Shown here: positions 10,154 to 19,249 of the stretch, one piece after another
Layout of the letters: each line of letters opens with the position of its first letter
Numbering within the stretch: position 1 is the stretch's first letter
Origin: Rhizobium sp. 11515TR
GTDB taxonomy: Bacteria; Pseudomonadota; Alphaproteobacteria; Rhizobiales; Rhizobiaceae
Assembly (NCBI RefSeq): GCF_002277895.1
Contig: NZ_CP023000.1
Span: 558,001-622,000 of the forward strand
Direction of reading: 5' to 3'
DNA length: 64,000 bases
Made by a program: the position numbers and the translations under genes
The notes under the pieces: generated by a model
What the model saw: only the letters and a program-made list of their open reading frames with translations
What the model was told of the DNA's origin: nothing
Database searches by the model: none

Positions 10154-11494
10154 CTAGATCGCCCGATCGGCGTGGCGAACGGAAGCTGCCAAGCGTCGTT
10201 CATCCCTGCCAAGTTGATCGATCGGCGTTCGGTAGGTCTCCGTTGCGGTTGCGGCGGAAATGGCGGCAATCAAGGCTGTGATCGAGGTAAAGACGGCAAC
10301 CGGCACCCAACCCATCGGCCCTGTGCCCATCACAGCTGCGCTGATGGTCGGCGCGAAGCCGCCGAGCGCAAAACCGATCTGGGTTCCGACGGCCATGCCG
10401 GACAGACGCACGCGGGTATCGAACATTTCCGCATAGAGCGCCGGCCAGATGCCGTTCGATGCACTGTAGACCACGCCGGAAAGCAGGATGCCGAGGACGA
10501 AGACGAGCATGAGGTTGTTCTGGCTGATGGCCCAGATGTAGGGCCAGATCAGCACTGCGCAGCCGATGGCGCCAAAGATGAACACGGGCTTGCGGCCGAT
10601 GCGGTCTGCGAGAATGGCCCATGCAGGAATCGCGCCCAGCGCCACGATGTTGGCAAGCACCAGAACGGTCAGCATCGTCGAGCGATCGATATGCATGGTG
10701 TTGACGGCATAGGATAGCGTGAAGACGCTGAAGATCGTGCTGACGACGGAAATCAGCGCCGCAAAGATGATGCGCAGGACATCCGCCCAATAATTGGTGA
10801 GCAGCGAGACGAGCGGCAGTTTTGTAACCGCGCCCTTCTTGGTCTCCTCCAAAAAGGCCGGAGTTTCCGCAAGCGTGCGGCGAACCCAGAATCCGACGAT
10901 GACCACTACGAAGCTCAAGAAGAACGGGATACGCCAACCCCATGACATCAACGCGGCTTCATCGAGCTTTCCAAGCGGAATGAAGACCAATGTCGCAAGG
11001 ATCAGTCCGGCCTGTGTTCCGCTCAGCGTGAAGCTGGTGAAGAAGGCGCGTCTATTTTCTGGCGCGTGCTCAAGCGTCATGGAGCTGGCGCCGGCCTGTT
11101 CACCGGCAGCCGAAATACCTTGCAGCACGCGCGCCAGAACCAGAAGAATGGGCGCCAGGATGCCGGCCTGATTATAGGTCGGCAGGCAGCCGATGATGAA
11201 AGTCGAAAACCCCATAAGGAGCAGAGTGAAGGTCAGCACCTTCTTGCGGCCAAATTTGTCGCCGACGTGACCCAGGACGACTGCCCCCAGCGGCCGCATG
11301 ATATAGGCAACGCCAAAGGTCGCGAATGAGGCGATGGCCGCCGTTTGCGGGTCTTCCGCCGAAAAGAAGATCTTCGGGAAAATGAGCGCTGCTGCGGTAC
11401 CGTAGACGAAGAAATCATAATATTCGACGGCGCTTCCCAACCAGCTCGCAAGAGCCGCGCGCTTGGGTGTTTTATGTTCGATTTGTCTTTTCAT
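10154..11494 (-). CDS. MFS transporter, metabolite:H+ symporter (shikimate/quinate uptake)
   Basis: Twelve-span major facilitator of the MHS subgroup (ShiA/ProP-like), 446 aa. The start is the ATG at 11494 behind GGGGAGGAACGACC; the frame stays open upstream but lacks coding character there. Diagnostic motifs are SWLGSAVEYYDFFVYG at the first helix, GHVGDKFGRKK in the loop between helices 2 and 3, and LADRIGRKP in the second half. It heads the minus-strand set transporter-quiC-tetR, so it most likely imports shikimate or quinate. A predicted operator lies about 155 bp upstream. Confidence 0.85.
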   Translation of the reverse strand: MKRQIEHKTPKRAALASWLGSAVEYYDFFVYGTAAALIFPKIFFSAEDPQTAAIASFATFGVAYIMRPLGAVVLGHVGDKFGRKKVLTFTLLLMGFSTFIIGCLPTYNQAGILAPILLVLARVLQGISAAGEQAGASSMTLEHAPENRRAFFTSFTLSGTQAGLILATLVFIPLGKLDEAALMSWGWRIPFFLSFVVVIVGFWVRRTLAETPAFLEETKKGAVTKLPLVSLLTNYWADVLRIIFAALISVVSTIFSVFTLSYAVNTMHIDRSTMLTVLVLANIVALGAIPAWAILADRIGRKPVFIFGAIGCAVLIWPYIWAISQNNLMLVFVLGILLSGVVYSASNGIWPALYAEMFDTRVRLSGMAVGTQIGFALGGFAPTISAAVMGTGPMGWVPVAVFTSITALIAAISAATATETYRTPIDQLGRDERRLAASVRHADRAI

Positions 11495-11647
11495 GGTCGT
11501 TCCTCCCCAGAGCATTCGGATGTCGAGAACATATCGCAACCGTGCGCATCCGGCCTCCGCCTGCACCCGCTTGCAAGGACATCCGAGATCATCCTGACAG
11601 TCTTCGATGCTGCATGATGCAGCACCGTCACTCCTCGTCAGCAATAA

Positions 11648-11665
11648 TGTACGAACTAGTTCGTT
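11648..11665. promoter_or_regulatory. Predicted TetR operator before the transporter operon
   Basis: Contains the perfect 14-bp palindrome ACGAACTAGTTCGT preceded by ATGT, as at the second site at 7342-7359. It lies in the 434-bp gap between the transporter and the Lrp-family gene. Apart from this site I see no gene or further clear element in 11495-11928. Confidence 0.72.
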
Positions 11666-11928
11666 TTGTAAAGCGCCGCCAGCCTGCCATCCCGCAGCGC
11701 GTTGTTGCGAGCAATAGAAACAATGCGTTGAAGCAGCTTTTGCCTCACAGCCTGAGGCGTGAAGGCCTTGTAGTCTGGCTGAGCGCGCCTGCAGAGGCCG
11801 CATCATTATTTGTTGAAAATCTTGAAGGTCAGGCAATATGAGCCGGACCAAGGATAATTCCTTCTCGCCTGGTACATGTAGAAGATAGGCGAGTACGGCG
11901 TGCCCTCGATTATCCCGCGACCCGCGGC

Positions 11929-12414
11929 TTACCGGCCGGCCTCGTTGCCATCTGCCAGCGGCACGAACAATCCAAGCTTGACGTCACGCAGCACCACATT
12001 CGTATGCATGCGCCGGATCTGCGGATTTTCCGCCATGATCACGGCGGCAATATCGTCATAGTGCTCGACATCCCTGGCAGTGACGATCGCAATGAGGTCG
12101 ACGGCGCCGGTGACGTAATAGACCTGCTGGATATGATCCTGCTTTTCCGCCCAAAGGCGGAACTTGGCAAGTGCATCGTAATTGTCCCGCTCGATCTCCA
12201 TGCCGACAATGAACACCATTGGAGTTCCGGTCGCCTTGCGGTCGACAACTGCGATTTCCGCCTTGATGATACCGTCCTCGCGCAGCCGTTTCAGGCGCCG
12301 TTGCACAGCTGAAGTCGAAAGGCCGACCTCCTCCGCGATCGCTTCGGCGGTGAGCTGGCAATTGCGCTGGACGATATCGAGAATATCGCGATCAAAGCGA
12401 TCCAGATTTTCCAT
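11929..12414 (-). CDS. Lrp/AsnC family transcriptional regulator
   Basis: Feast/famine-type regulator, 161 aa. The N-terminal winged helix-turn-helix is plain (DRFDRDILDIVQRN, then LTAEAIAEEVGLSTSAVQRR) and the C-terminal half is the effector-binding RAM domain (FIVGMEIERDNYDALAKF; VTGAVDLIAIVTARD). A good ribosome site (AAAGGAG) precedes the ATG. It is divergent from an amino acid ABC importer with a homocysteine S-methyltransferase, so it probably controls that uptake locus in response to an amino acid, as Lrp-type local regulators usually do. A palindrome lies in the shared gap. Confidence 0.88.
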   Translation of the reverse strand: MENLDRFDRDILDIVQRNCQLTAEAIAEEVGLSTSAVQRRLKRLREDGIIKAEIAVVDRKATGTPMVFIVGMEIERDNYDALAKFRLWAEKQDHIQQVYYVTGAVDLIAIVTARDVEHYDDIAAVIMAENPQIRRMHTNVVLRDVKLGLFVPLADGNEAGR

Positions 12415-12490
12415 TCACGCTCCTTTCGACGTCAATGAAATTAGGTGACGATATCTCTATTCCATCACAAAAGATGCGCAAGGAATACAT

Positions 12491-12511
12491 TTTTGCATTT
12501 TATATGCAAAA
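12491..12511. promoter_or_regulatory. Inverted repeat, candidate Lrp-type operator
   Basis: Perfect 8-bp arms TTTTGCAT and ATGCAAAA around a 5-bp AT spacer, in the 171-bp gap between the Lrp-family gene and the divergent importer ATPase gene. Size and AT-richness suit an Lrp/AsnC site. The surrounding region is AT-rich compared with the genes and probably carries both promoters. Confidence 0.6.
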
Positions 12512-12585
12512 TAATCGGAAATTGCGCGCAAATTCTGCTCTCCTTCACGATATTCTCCGCAAATTGTTTTTCATCGGAATTATAT

Positions 12586-13365
12586 ATGACAGAACTGTCC
12601 TCCCAGGCTCTTCGCGTGGAAGATCTCCACAAGAGCTTTGGGTCACATCAGGTCCTCAAGGGTGTTTCAACGACCGCCCATCAAGGGGACGTGATTTCCA
12701 TCATCGGCTCGTCCGGCTCCGGGAAAAGCACGTTTCTGCGCTGCATAAACCTGCTTGAAATGCCCGATCGCGGCCGCATCGTCGTCAACGGCGAGGAAGT
12801 CGCGCTGAGGCAGGGACGCCATGGACAGATGCATCCGAAAAGCTGGCGGCAGATCGAACGCATCCGCAGCGGATTGGGCATGGTATTTCAAAGCTTCAAT
12901 CTATGGGCGCACATGACCGTTCTTGAAAACATCATCGAGGCTCCGGTGCATGTCCTCGCCGTCCCCCGTCGCGAGGCGATCGAAAAGGCAGAGGCTCTTC
13001 TCAATAAAGTCGGGCTTTACGACAAGCGCGACGCCTATCCCGCCTTTCTATCCGGCGGTCAGCAGCAAAGAGCAGCGATCGCTCGCGCGCTTTGCATCGA
13101 CCCGGCAGTGATGCTCTTCGACGAGCCGACATCGGCGCTCGACCCCGAACTGGTCGGCGAAGTCCTCAAGGTCATCCGCGACCTCGCAGAGGAGGGTCGA
13201 ACCATGCTGCTGGTCACGCACGAAATGCGCTTTGCCCGCGATGTCTCGAACCACGTTCTCTTCCTGCATCAGGGACGGATCGAGGAGGAAGGGCCGCCTA
13301 AGCAGATCTTCGACGCCCCGATCAGCACCCGCTGTCGGGAATTTACCGGCATGCTGACGTCTTGA
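12586..13365 (+). CDS. Polar amino acid ABC transporter ATP-binding protein
   Basis: ATPase of the HisP/GlnQ class, 259 aa from the ATG at 12586 (the frame is open further upstream through the AT-rich regulatory gap). Walker A is GSSGSGKSTFLR, Q-loop VFQSFNLWAHMTVLENI, signature LSGGQQQRAAIARAL, Walker B VMLFDEPTSALDPE and switch THEMRFARD. The insert with RQGRHGQMHPKSWRQIERIR after the first strand is typical of histidine/lysine/octopine-type ATPases. It is the first gene of a five-gene run: ATPase, binding protein, two permeases, homocysteine S-methyltransferase. Confidence 0.92.
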   Translation: MTELSSQALRVEDLHKSFGSHQVLKGVSTTAHQGDVISIIGSSGSGKSTFLRCINLLEMPDRGRIVVNGEEVALRQGRHGQMHPKSWRQIERIRSGLGMVFQSFNLWAHMTVLENIIEAPVHVLAVPRREAIEKAEALLNKVGLYDKRDAYPAFLSGGQQQRAAIARALCIDPAVMLFDEPTSALDPELVGEVLKVIRDLAEEGRTMLLVTHEMRFARDVSNHVLFLHQGRIEEEGPPKQIFDAPISTRCREFTGMLTS

Positions 13366-13409
13366 TCCACATCCCATTCGCAGACAACACCATTAGGAGA
13401 ATCCCTTTT

Positions 13410-14183
13410 ATGAGACTGGTTTCCACTCTATTCGCCGGGCTTGCCCTCGCGCTTTCTTCGATGACCGCGCAGGCCGAGGTTCGCTTCGGCATCATGAACG
13501 AATCCTACCCGCCCTTCTTCGCCAAAGATGCCTCCGGTAAATGGCAGGGCTGGGAAATCGATATGATGGACGCCGTCTGCGAGCAGATGAAAGAGAAATG
13601 CTCGATCGTCGAACTTTCCTGGGATGGCCTCATTCCGGCGCTTCAGAGCAAGAAATTCGATGTCATCTGGTCATCGATGTCGAATACGGCCGAGCGTTCG
13701 AAGATCATCGATTTCACCGACAAATATTATAACACGCCCAGCACGCTGATCGGCCCGAAGGATCAGAAGACCGGCGCCACAGCAGACGACGTCAAGGGCA
13801 AGACCATCGGCATCCAGGTGTCGACGATCCAGTCGGAATATTACAAGAAGTATTTTGCCAAGGTCGCCGACGAAAAGACCTACCAGACGCTCGACGAGGC
13901 ATTTCAGGACCTCGCTGCAGGCCGCATCGACTACGTCTTCGGCGATTCCCTTGCGCTTGATGCCTTCCTGAAAAGCGACAGCGGCAAGGATTGCTGCGCC
14001 AAGATGGGCGACGTCGCCGACGACAAGGAAGTTCTCGGAGCCGGCGTTTCCGGCGGTCTGCGCAAGGAAGACACCGAGCTGAAGGCAAAACTCAATGCGG
14101 CGATCGCCGCGGTGCGCGCCAGCGGTAAATATGACGAGATCACCAAGAAGTATTTCAGCTTCGATATCTACGGCGCCAAGTAA
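13410..14183 (+). CDS. Polar amino acid ABC transporter substrate-binding protein
   Basis: Periplasmic family-3 binding protein, 257 aa, starting at the ATG at 13410 behind AGGAGA. A signal peptide ends at TAQA-EVRFG (about residue 21). Family marks follow: FGIMNESYPPFF, GKWQGWEIDMMDAVCEQM, SMSNTAERSKIIDFTDKYY and GIQVSTIQSEYYKKYF, as in lysine/arginine/ornithine and octopine binders. The pocket sequence does not name the ligand. A homocysteine S-methyltransferase at the end of the operon makes S-methylmethionine or a related methyl donor a reasonable guess. Confidence 0.9.
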   Translation: MRLVSTLFAGLALALSSMTAQAEVRFGIMNESYPPFFAKDASGKWQGWEIDMMDAVCEQMKEKCSIVELSWDGLIPALQSKKFDVIWSSMSNTAERSKIIDFTDKYYNTPSTLIGPKDQKTGATADDVKGKTIGIQVSTIQSEYYKKYFAKVADEKTYQTLDEAFQDLAAGRIDYVFGDSLALDAFLKSDSGKDCCAKMGDVADDKEVLGAGVSGGLRKEDTELKAKLNAAIAAVRASGKYDEITKKYFSFDIYGAK

Positions 14184-14195
14184 ACGATCGCGGCG

Positions 14196-14921
14196 ATGGC
14201 GACCTCTCCTCAGGGCATTCTGGATCTGCTCTCCCCCTATCCGCCCGGATGGGGTGGAGTACTCTTGACCGGGGCTGCCTCCACGGTCGCCATCTCCGCC
14301 GGCGCTTTTCTGATCGGCCTTCTGCTCGGTACGGGCGGCGCGCTGGGCAAGCTCTCGGGCATAAGGCCGCTCCGGCTGCTGCTCGAACTCTATACGACCA
14401 CCGTCCGTGCCGTTCCCGAGCTGATCCTGATCGTAGGGCTATATTATGCGGGCATGGATGGCCTCAATCGGCTCCTCATTGCACTCAATCTGCCGGCCTT
14501 CGAATTGAATGGCTTCGCCGTCGCGGTCGCCGTGCTCGGCTTCGTGCAGGGCGCCTATATGACGGAAGTCCTGCGCGGCGCGATCCTGGCGATCCCCGTT
14601 GGCCAGATCGAGGCGGCAAAGGCATTCGGCATGGGGCCACAGCTTCGCTTCCGCCGCATTATCCTGCCCGCCTTGCTGCCGAATGCCTTGCCCGGTCTTG
14701 CCAATCTATGGATGTCGATCACCAAGGACAGCGCTCTCGTCGCGGTCGTCGGCTACCAGGAGCTGGCTCTCGCCACACGCCTGGCCGGCGCAAGCACCAA
14801 ACACTACTTCATTTTTTTCCTGGCATCCGCGCTCATCTATCTTGCTCTCACACTGGTCTCGAATGCCATATTCAATCTGGTCGAGCGGCGAGTACGGCGC
14901 GGCCAGCCGAAGCTTGCGTGA
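14196..14921 (+). CDS. Polar amino acid ABC transporter permease, HisQ type
   Basis: Inner-membrane permease, 241 aa, with about five membrane segments and the family loop EAAKAFGMGPQLRFRRIILP. The opening region LLTGAASTVAISAGAFLIGLL is the usual first span. It would form a heterodimer with the next gene product. Spacing to neighbours is 12 bp on each side, consistent with one transcript. Confidence 0.9.
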   Translation: MATSPQGILDLLSPYPPGWGGVLLTGAASTVAISAGAFLIGLLLGTGGALGKLSGIRPLRLLLELYTTTVRAVPELILIVGLYYAGMDGLNRLLIALNLPAFELNGFAVAVAVLGFVQGAYMTEVLRGAILAIPVGQIEAAKAFGMGPQLRFRRIILPALLPNALPGLANLWMSITKDSALVAVVGYQELALATRLAGASTKHYFIFFLASALIYLALTLVSNAIFNLVERRVRRGQPKLA

Positions 14922-14932
14922 GGAGTGCCGGC

Positions 14933-15622
14933 ATGACCTTCTCATGGATATCATCCTATTGGCCGCTTCTTTTGACGGGAGCCGTGCAAACGCTGTCGCT
15001 GCTTGCGATTTCCGTCGTCTTCGGTTTCGTCATTGCCATCGGCCTCGCCTTCGCCCAGGTCAGTGGCGGCCCTATCCTGCGAACCCTTGCCCGTGGCTAC
15101 TGCACCTTCTTCCGGGGCACGCCGTTGCTGATACAGCTCTGGTTGCTCTACTACGGCGTCGGCTCTCTTCTGCCAATGATCCCGGGTATCCGTCAGAGCC
15201 TGTTCTGGCCGATCCTGCGCGAAGGTTTCTTCTTCGCAGCCGTCAGCTTCACGCTGAACTATGCAGCCTATGAGGCGGAGGTTTTGCGCGGCGCGTTGCT
15301 TGCCGTTCCAAAAGGCGAGCTGGAAGCCGGCCGCGCATTCGGCATGCGCCCCCTGACGCTCACCCGACGCATCTGGCTGCCACGCGCCATCCGCATCGCA
15401 TTGCCGACGATCGGCGGAGAAATCGTCATGCAGCTGAAGGCGACACCGCTCGCCTTCACCGTCACCGTGATGGACCTCTACGCCGTTGCCACCAAAGTTC
15501 GCCAGGACACACTTCTGGTCTACGAACCGCTTGTTGTCGTCACAGTCTTCTATCTCATCATCACAGCCATCATCGCGCGAAGCTTCCGTTTCCTGGAAGC
15601 GCAGGTGCCGGTGCGGCGCTAA
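14933..15622 (+). CDS. Polar amino acid ABC transporter permease, HisM type
   Basis: Second permease, 229 aa, from the ATG at 14933 behind GAGGAGTGCCGGC; the long open frame upstream overlaps the previous gene and is not coding. Features are LLLTGAVQTLSLLAISVVFG as first span, the short motif FFRGTPLLIQLWLLYYG shared by HisM/GlnP permeases, and the coupling loop EAGRAFGMRPLTLTRRIWLP. Partner of the HisQ-type subunit. Confidence 0.9.
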   Translation: MTFSWISSYWPLLLTGAVQTLSLLAISVVFGFVIAIGLAFAQVSGGPILRTLARGYCTFFRGTPLLIQLWLLYYGVGSLLPMIPGIRQSLFWPILREGFFFAAVSFTLNYAAYEAEVLRGALLAVPKGELEAGRAFGMRPLTLTRRIWLPRAIRIALPTIGGEIVMQLKATPLAFTVTVMDLYAVATKVRQDTLLVYEPLVVVTVFYLIITAIIARSFRFLEAQVPVRR

Positions 15623-15685
15623 CCCACGGCACGAAGGAGAGAGCAAACCTCTCCGCAAATCCGAGCCATTCTGGAGATCCCATTC

Positions 15686-16606
15686 ATGAGCAAACCCCTG
15701 ATCCTCGACGGCGGCATGAGCCGCGAACTGCTGCGTCTCGGCGCGGAACTGAAGCAGCCGGAATGGTCGGCGCTGGCGCTCGTCGATTCGCCCGCGATCG
15801 TCCGGCAGGTCCATGACGAATTCATCGCCGCCGGCTCAGATGTCGTTACGACCAACAGCTACGCACTCGTCCCTTTCCATATTGGCGAGGAGCGGTTCTG
15901 GAAGGAAGGAGCCGATCTCATCACCCTTTCCGGACGGCTGGCGCGCGACGCCGCCGATGCGTGCAAGGATCGAAAAGTCCTGGTCGCCGGTTCGTTGCCG
16001 CCAATCTTCGGCTCCTACGAGCCGCAGAATTTCGATCCGTCACGGGTACAGGACTATCTCAAGGTTCTGGTTGAAAACCTCGATCCCTATGTCGATGTCT
16101 GGCTCGGGGAAACCCTCAGCCTGATCGCAGAGGGAGAGGCGGTGCGGGCCGCAGTCGCTGAAACCGGCAAGCCGTTCTGGATCTCCTTCACGCTAGCGGA
16201 TGATGCCGCGCAAAGGAATGGAGCCTCGCCCAAGCTTCGCTCCGGCGAACCCGTCGAGGATGCGGCTCGCTGGGCCGCCTCATCCGGCGCCGACGCACTC
16301 CTGTTCAACTGCAGCAAACCGGAAGTCATGCGAAAGGCCGTCGATGCAGCAGCGGAGGTTTTCAAGCAGGGCGGCAACAATCTCCAGATCGGCGTCTATG
16401 CCAATGCTTTCGAGGGAGAACAAGGCGAGTCGGCCGCCAACGAAGGCCTTCATGAGACCCGAGAGGATCTGAATGATGACGCCTATTCGCGCTTCGCCTG
16501 CTCGTGGGTCGATGCCGGCGCGACGATGGTCGGCGGCTGTTGCGGGATCGGCGCCGGGCATATCCATCGGCTGAAGAAGGCCCTCCTTTATCCTCAACGA
16601 GCGTAG
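15686..16606 (+). CDS. Homocysteine S-methyltransferase family protein
   Basis: Zinc-dependent methyltransferase of the MmuM/BHMT fold, 306 aa. It opens with LILDGGMSRELLRLGAEL, the usual start of this barrel, and the three zinc cysteines are visible: one in LLFNCSKPE (about residue 210) and two in MVGGCCGIGAGHI near the C-terminus. Enzymes of this family move a methyl group from S-methylmethionine (or a betaine) to homocysteine, giving methionine. It follows the amino acid importer by 63 bp on the same strand, so importer and enzyme may form an S-methylmethionine salvage unit. That substrate is inference. Confidence 0.85.
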   Translation: MSKPLILDGGMSRELLRLGAELKQPEWSALALVDSPAIVRQVHDEFIAAGSDVVTTNSYALVPFHIGEERFWKEGADLITLSGRLARDAADACKDRKVLVAGSLPPIFGSYEPQNFDPSRVQDYLKVLVENLDPYVDVWLGETLSLIAEGEAVRAAVAETGKPFWISFTLADDAAQRNGASPKLRSGEPVEDAARWAASSGADALLFNCSKPEVMRKAVDAAAEVFKQGGNNLQIGVYANAFEGEQGESAANEGLHETREDLNDDAYSRFACSWVDAGATMVGGCCGIGAGHIHRLKKALLYPQRA

Positions 16607-16662
16607 GAGAGCCTTCCACAAGCATCGACCCAGCAGGATCGGGATAGGTTGTATCAGAACGA

Positions 16663-17289
16663 TCAGGCAGCCTTGAAGGGAGCGCTTGCAGCCCTGTAGG
16701 CAATCAAATCCTCGATCGTCACAAGATGGAGGCCATGCCGCTCGGCGAAAACTTCGAGCTCTGGAAGACGCGCCATCGTGCCGTCGTCATTCGCCACTTC
16801 GCAGATGACGCCGGCCGGCGAAAGGCCGGCAAGCCGGGCCAGATCCACGGCTGCTTCCGTGTGCCCCGGACGCGACAGGACGCCGTTTGGATGCGCGCGA
16901 AGCGGAAAGATATGACCCGGCCGGGCAAATTCCTCCGGACGCGATCCGTCCCTGATAAGGGCCTGAACGGTTGCCGCCCTGTCGGCGGCAGATATTCCGG
17001 TCGTGGTTTCCGGGATGTAGTCGACCGAAACGGTGAAAGCGGTCTTCAGGACTTCCGTGTTGCGCGGCACCATCAACGGAATGTCGAGTTCGTCGAGCCT
17101 CTCGCCCTCCATCGGAACGCAGATGAGACCGCGGGCATGGTTCATCATGAACGCGATCGCCTGCGGTGTGACCGCTTCCGCAGCAATCACCAGATCGCCT
17201 TCGTTTTCTCGGTCGCGATCATCGACAACCACGATGATCTCGCCTCGCGCAATCGCAGCGATCGCATCTTCAATTTTCGAAATTGCCAT
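16663..17289 (-). CDS. ribB: 3,4-Dihydroxy-2-butanone-4-phosphate synthase
   Basis: Riboflavin pathway enzyme that makes DHBP and formate from ribulose 5-phosphate, 208 aa, the size of stand-alone RibB. The start is the ATG at 17289; the frame is open further up through the riboswitch but that part is not coding. Key motifs are [19 protein letters not shown] (metal-binding acids around residue 30), [24 protein letters not shown], and [24 protein letters not shown] with the second metal ligand histidine. No GTP cyclohydrolase II domain follows. An FMN riboswitch in its leader shows feedback control by flavin. Confidence 0.95.
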   Translation of the reverse strand: MAISKIEDAIAAIARGEIIVVVDDRDRENEGDLVIAAEAVTPQAIAFMMNHARGLICVPMEGERLDELDIPLMVPRNTEVLKTAFTVSVDYIPETTTGISAADRAATVQALIRDGSRPEEFARPGHIFPLRAHPNGVLSRPGHTEAAVDLARLAGLSPAGVICEVANDDGTMARLPELEVFAERHGLHLVTIEDLIAYRAASAPFKAA

Positions 17290-17398
17290 TTTCCTGCCTT
17301 TCAAGGGTTGCCGTTTGGAGCGGCGTGCATGGCCGGTTAAGGCCACCATTTTCCCTTGGGCGAACAAGCATGTGAACGCCACCACGACGCGGCGTCTC

Positions 17399-17546
17399 CT
17401 GCGTTGCTCTCTTCCATCCGGACTATACCGTCGGCTCCGGCATCTCACCGGATCTGCTGACCCTTCCGAAAGCTCGGAAGGCGCTCGCGGGCTCGAGAAA
17501 ACTCCCCATACCGCCGGTGGGGAATTACACCCCGCCCTGAGAACAA
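17399..17546 (-). promoter_or_regulatory. FMN riboswitch (RFN element) upstream of ribB
   Basis: Read on the minus strand, the leader carries the conserved RFN blocks in order: AGGGCGGGGTGTAATTCCCC, ACCGGCGGTATGGGG, AGCCCGCGAGCG, GTCAGCAGATCCGGTGAGAT, then GCCGACGGTATAGTCCGGAT and GGAAGAGAGCAACGC. The first and last blocks form the closing stem of the six-way junction. It ends about 110 bases before the ribB start, leaving room for an expression platform. FMN binding is expected to reduce ribB expression. Confidence 0.95.
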
Positions 17547-17648
17547 GTGGAAGATAAGGGATCAATGCCTCATTCCGCAAGAGGCTTTGATCGCCGAATC
17601 GTCGAGAATCCGATCCGCCCAATGAACGCACCGTTCCTCGTTGTCGAA

Positions 17649-18431
17649 CTACGACATGATCAAGCCGCCATCGACATTAATCGTCTGGCCGGTGATATAG
17701 GCCGCATCGTCGCTGGCAAGGAAAGTGACGAGACCGGCGACATCTTCGCCCGATCCGGCCCGTTTCATCGGAATGCCCTCGACCCATTCCTTCATGAGTT
17801 CGCCGGGGCCGTAATTGCCCAAAAGCTTGCCCCAAGCCTGGTCGTTATAGGCCCACATGTCGGTTTCGATGATGCCGGGGCAAAAGGCGTTCACGGTGAT
17901 ACCTTCCGTCGCGACTTCCTTGGCAAGGCTCTGGGTAATGCCGACGACACCCATCTTCGATGCCGCATAATGCGGTGTGTAGATGAAGCCGTCGCGCGCC
18001 TGGCCGGAGGCGGTATTGATGATGCGGCCGCCACGGCCATGCTTGCGCATGCGGGCGATCGCCTCCTGGGCGCAGAGGAAGACGCCTTTGGTATTGACCG
18101 CCATGACCTTATCCCATTCGCCCTCGGTCATATCCTCGACGCGGGCAATGGTGATGACACCGGCATTCTGGATGGAGATATCGACAGCGCCGAAGGCTGC
18201 CTCGGCAGCGTCGTAAAGGCCCTTCACGCTAGCCTTGTCCGTCACGTCGCCGACGAAGGAAATCGCCTTTCCGCCGTCAGCCTTGATCGCATCGGCGACC
18301 GCATGGACGGAATCCTCGTTGGCCGAGACCACTAGATTGGCACCTTCGCGTGCGAACCGCCGGGCGATCGCAGCCCCGATGCCGCGGCTTGCACCGGTGA
18401 TGACGACGGTCTTGTTTTCGAAACGCTGCAT
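17649..18431 (-). CDS. SDR family NAD(P)-dependent oxidoreductase (polyol/sugar type)
   Basis: Classical short-chain dehydrogenase, 260 aa. Nucleotide motif TGASRGIG is at residues 12-19, NAG at about 89-91, catalytic Ser in NTASGQ, YxxxK as YAASK, and the C-terminal GQTINVDGG is standard. The second strand ends in SANE rather than a basic pair, giving no clear NADP signal. It is the last gene of the minus-strand arm importer-SDR-TpiA-SDR, so it probably oxidises a polyol or sugar taken up by that importer. The exact substrate cannot be read from the sequence. Confidence 0.85.
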   Translation of the reverse strand: MQRFENKTVVITGASRGIGAAIARRFAREGANLVVSANEDSVHAVADAIKADGGKAISFVGDVTDKASVKGLYDAAEAAFGAVDISIQNAGVITIARVEDMTEGEWDKVMAVNTKGVFLCAQEAIARMRKHGRGGRIINTASGQARDGFIYTPHYAASKMGVVGITQSLAKEVATEGITVNAFCPGIIETDMWAYNDQAWGKLLGNYGPGELMKEWVEGIPMKRAGSGEDVAGLVTFLASDDAAYITGQTINVDGGLIMS

Positions 18432-18507
18432 TTCCTATTCCTTTCGCGGTGACAGCCACACCAGGCGTCAGCTCAATGGCCGATCGCCCTGCCTGTTACT
18501 GGCGACT

Positions 18508-19245
18508 TCAAACGGCAGCCGAGATAATCCCGGCAAACTCCGATGCCGTCAGAGACGCACCCCCGACCAAAGCGCCATCGACATTGCGAACGCCGAAAAT
18601 CGCCTTTGCGTTCGACGTTTTGACCGAGCCGCCATAGAGGATCCTGACATCCTGCCCATCTTCTCCCAGCCCCTTTTCAAGCGCCTGGCGGATAGACGAA
18701 TGCATCTCTTCGATCTGCTCCAGGGTCGGAACCAGTCCTGTTCCGATCGCCCATACCGGTTCATAGGCGATCGTCGTGTTCGAACTGGTTGCGGTGTTGG
18801 GAATCGAGCCTTCAAGCTGAGCACGAACCACCTCGATCGCCCTTCCGTCGTCCCGTTCTGTCTGCGTCTCGCCGACACAAATGATGCTCGTCAGCCCCGC
18901 CTCGTGGACCGCGACAGCCTTGGCCGCAACTGCGGCATCCGCCTCCCTATAGGCCGAGCGCCGTTCGGAATGTCCCAAGATTACGAAACGAGCGCCGATT
19001 TCGGCGAGCATCTCGGCAGAAACATCTCCGGTATAGGCGCCTGAGATCTGCGCGTGGCAATCCTGTGCTCCAATGGCAATCCTCGACCCTCGCGCCCGTT
19101 CGACCGCCTTTTCCACCAGCGTGAAGGGCGGGCAGACGACGATGTCGCACGCCGCCTCGCCCGTTACTCCCTTCAGCGCCTCGATCTCAGCCAGGGAGGA
19201 AGCGAGACCGTTCATTTTCCAGTTGCCGGCAATCAGTTTCCTCAT
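18508..19245 (-). CDS. tpiA: Triosephosphate isomerase (cluster-encoded)
   Basis: TIM, 245 aa, from the ATG at 19245, four bases after the upstream SDR stop. All catalytic residues are in place: N8/K10 (GNWKMNG), H92 (LGHSERRSAYREAD) and E162 (YEPVWAIGTG), plus the phosphate loop YGGSVK and the end LVGGASL. It would interconvert dihydroxyacetone phosphate and glyceraldehyde 3-phosphate. Its place between two dehydrogenases in a sugar catabolic cluster suggests a dedicated isomerase, not the housekeeping one. In erythritol clusters a TIM homologue (EryH) acts on a tetrulose phosphate, so that alternative activity must be kept open. Confidence 0.9.
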   Translation of the reverse strand: MRKLIAGNWKMNGLASSLAEIEALKGVTGEAACDIVVCPPFTLVEKAVERARGSRIAIGAQDCHAQISGAYTGDVSAEMLAEIGARFVILGHSERRSAYREADAAVAAKAVAVHEAGLTSIICVGETQTERDDGRAIEVVRAQLEGSIPNTATSSNTTIAYEPVWAIGTGLVPTLEQIEEMHSSIRQALEKGLGEDGQDVRILYGGSVKTSNAKAIFGVRNVDGALVGGASLTASEFAGIISAAV

Positions 19246-19249
19246 CGCA

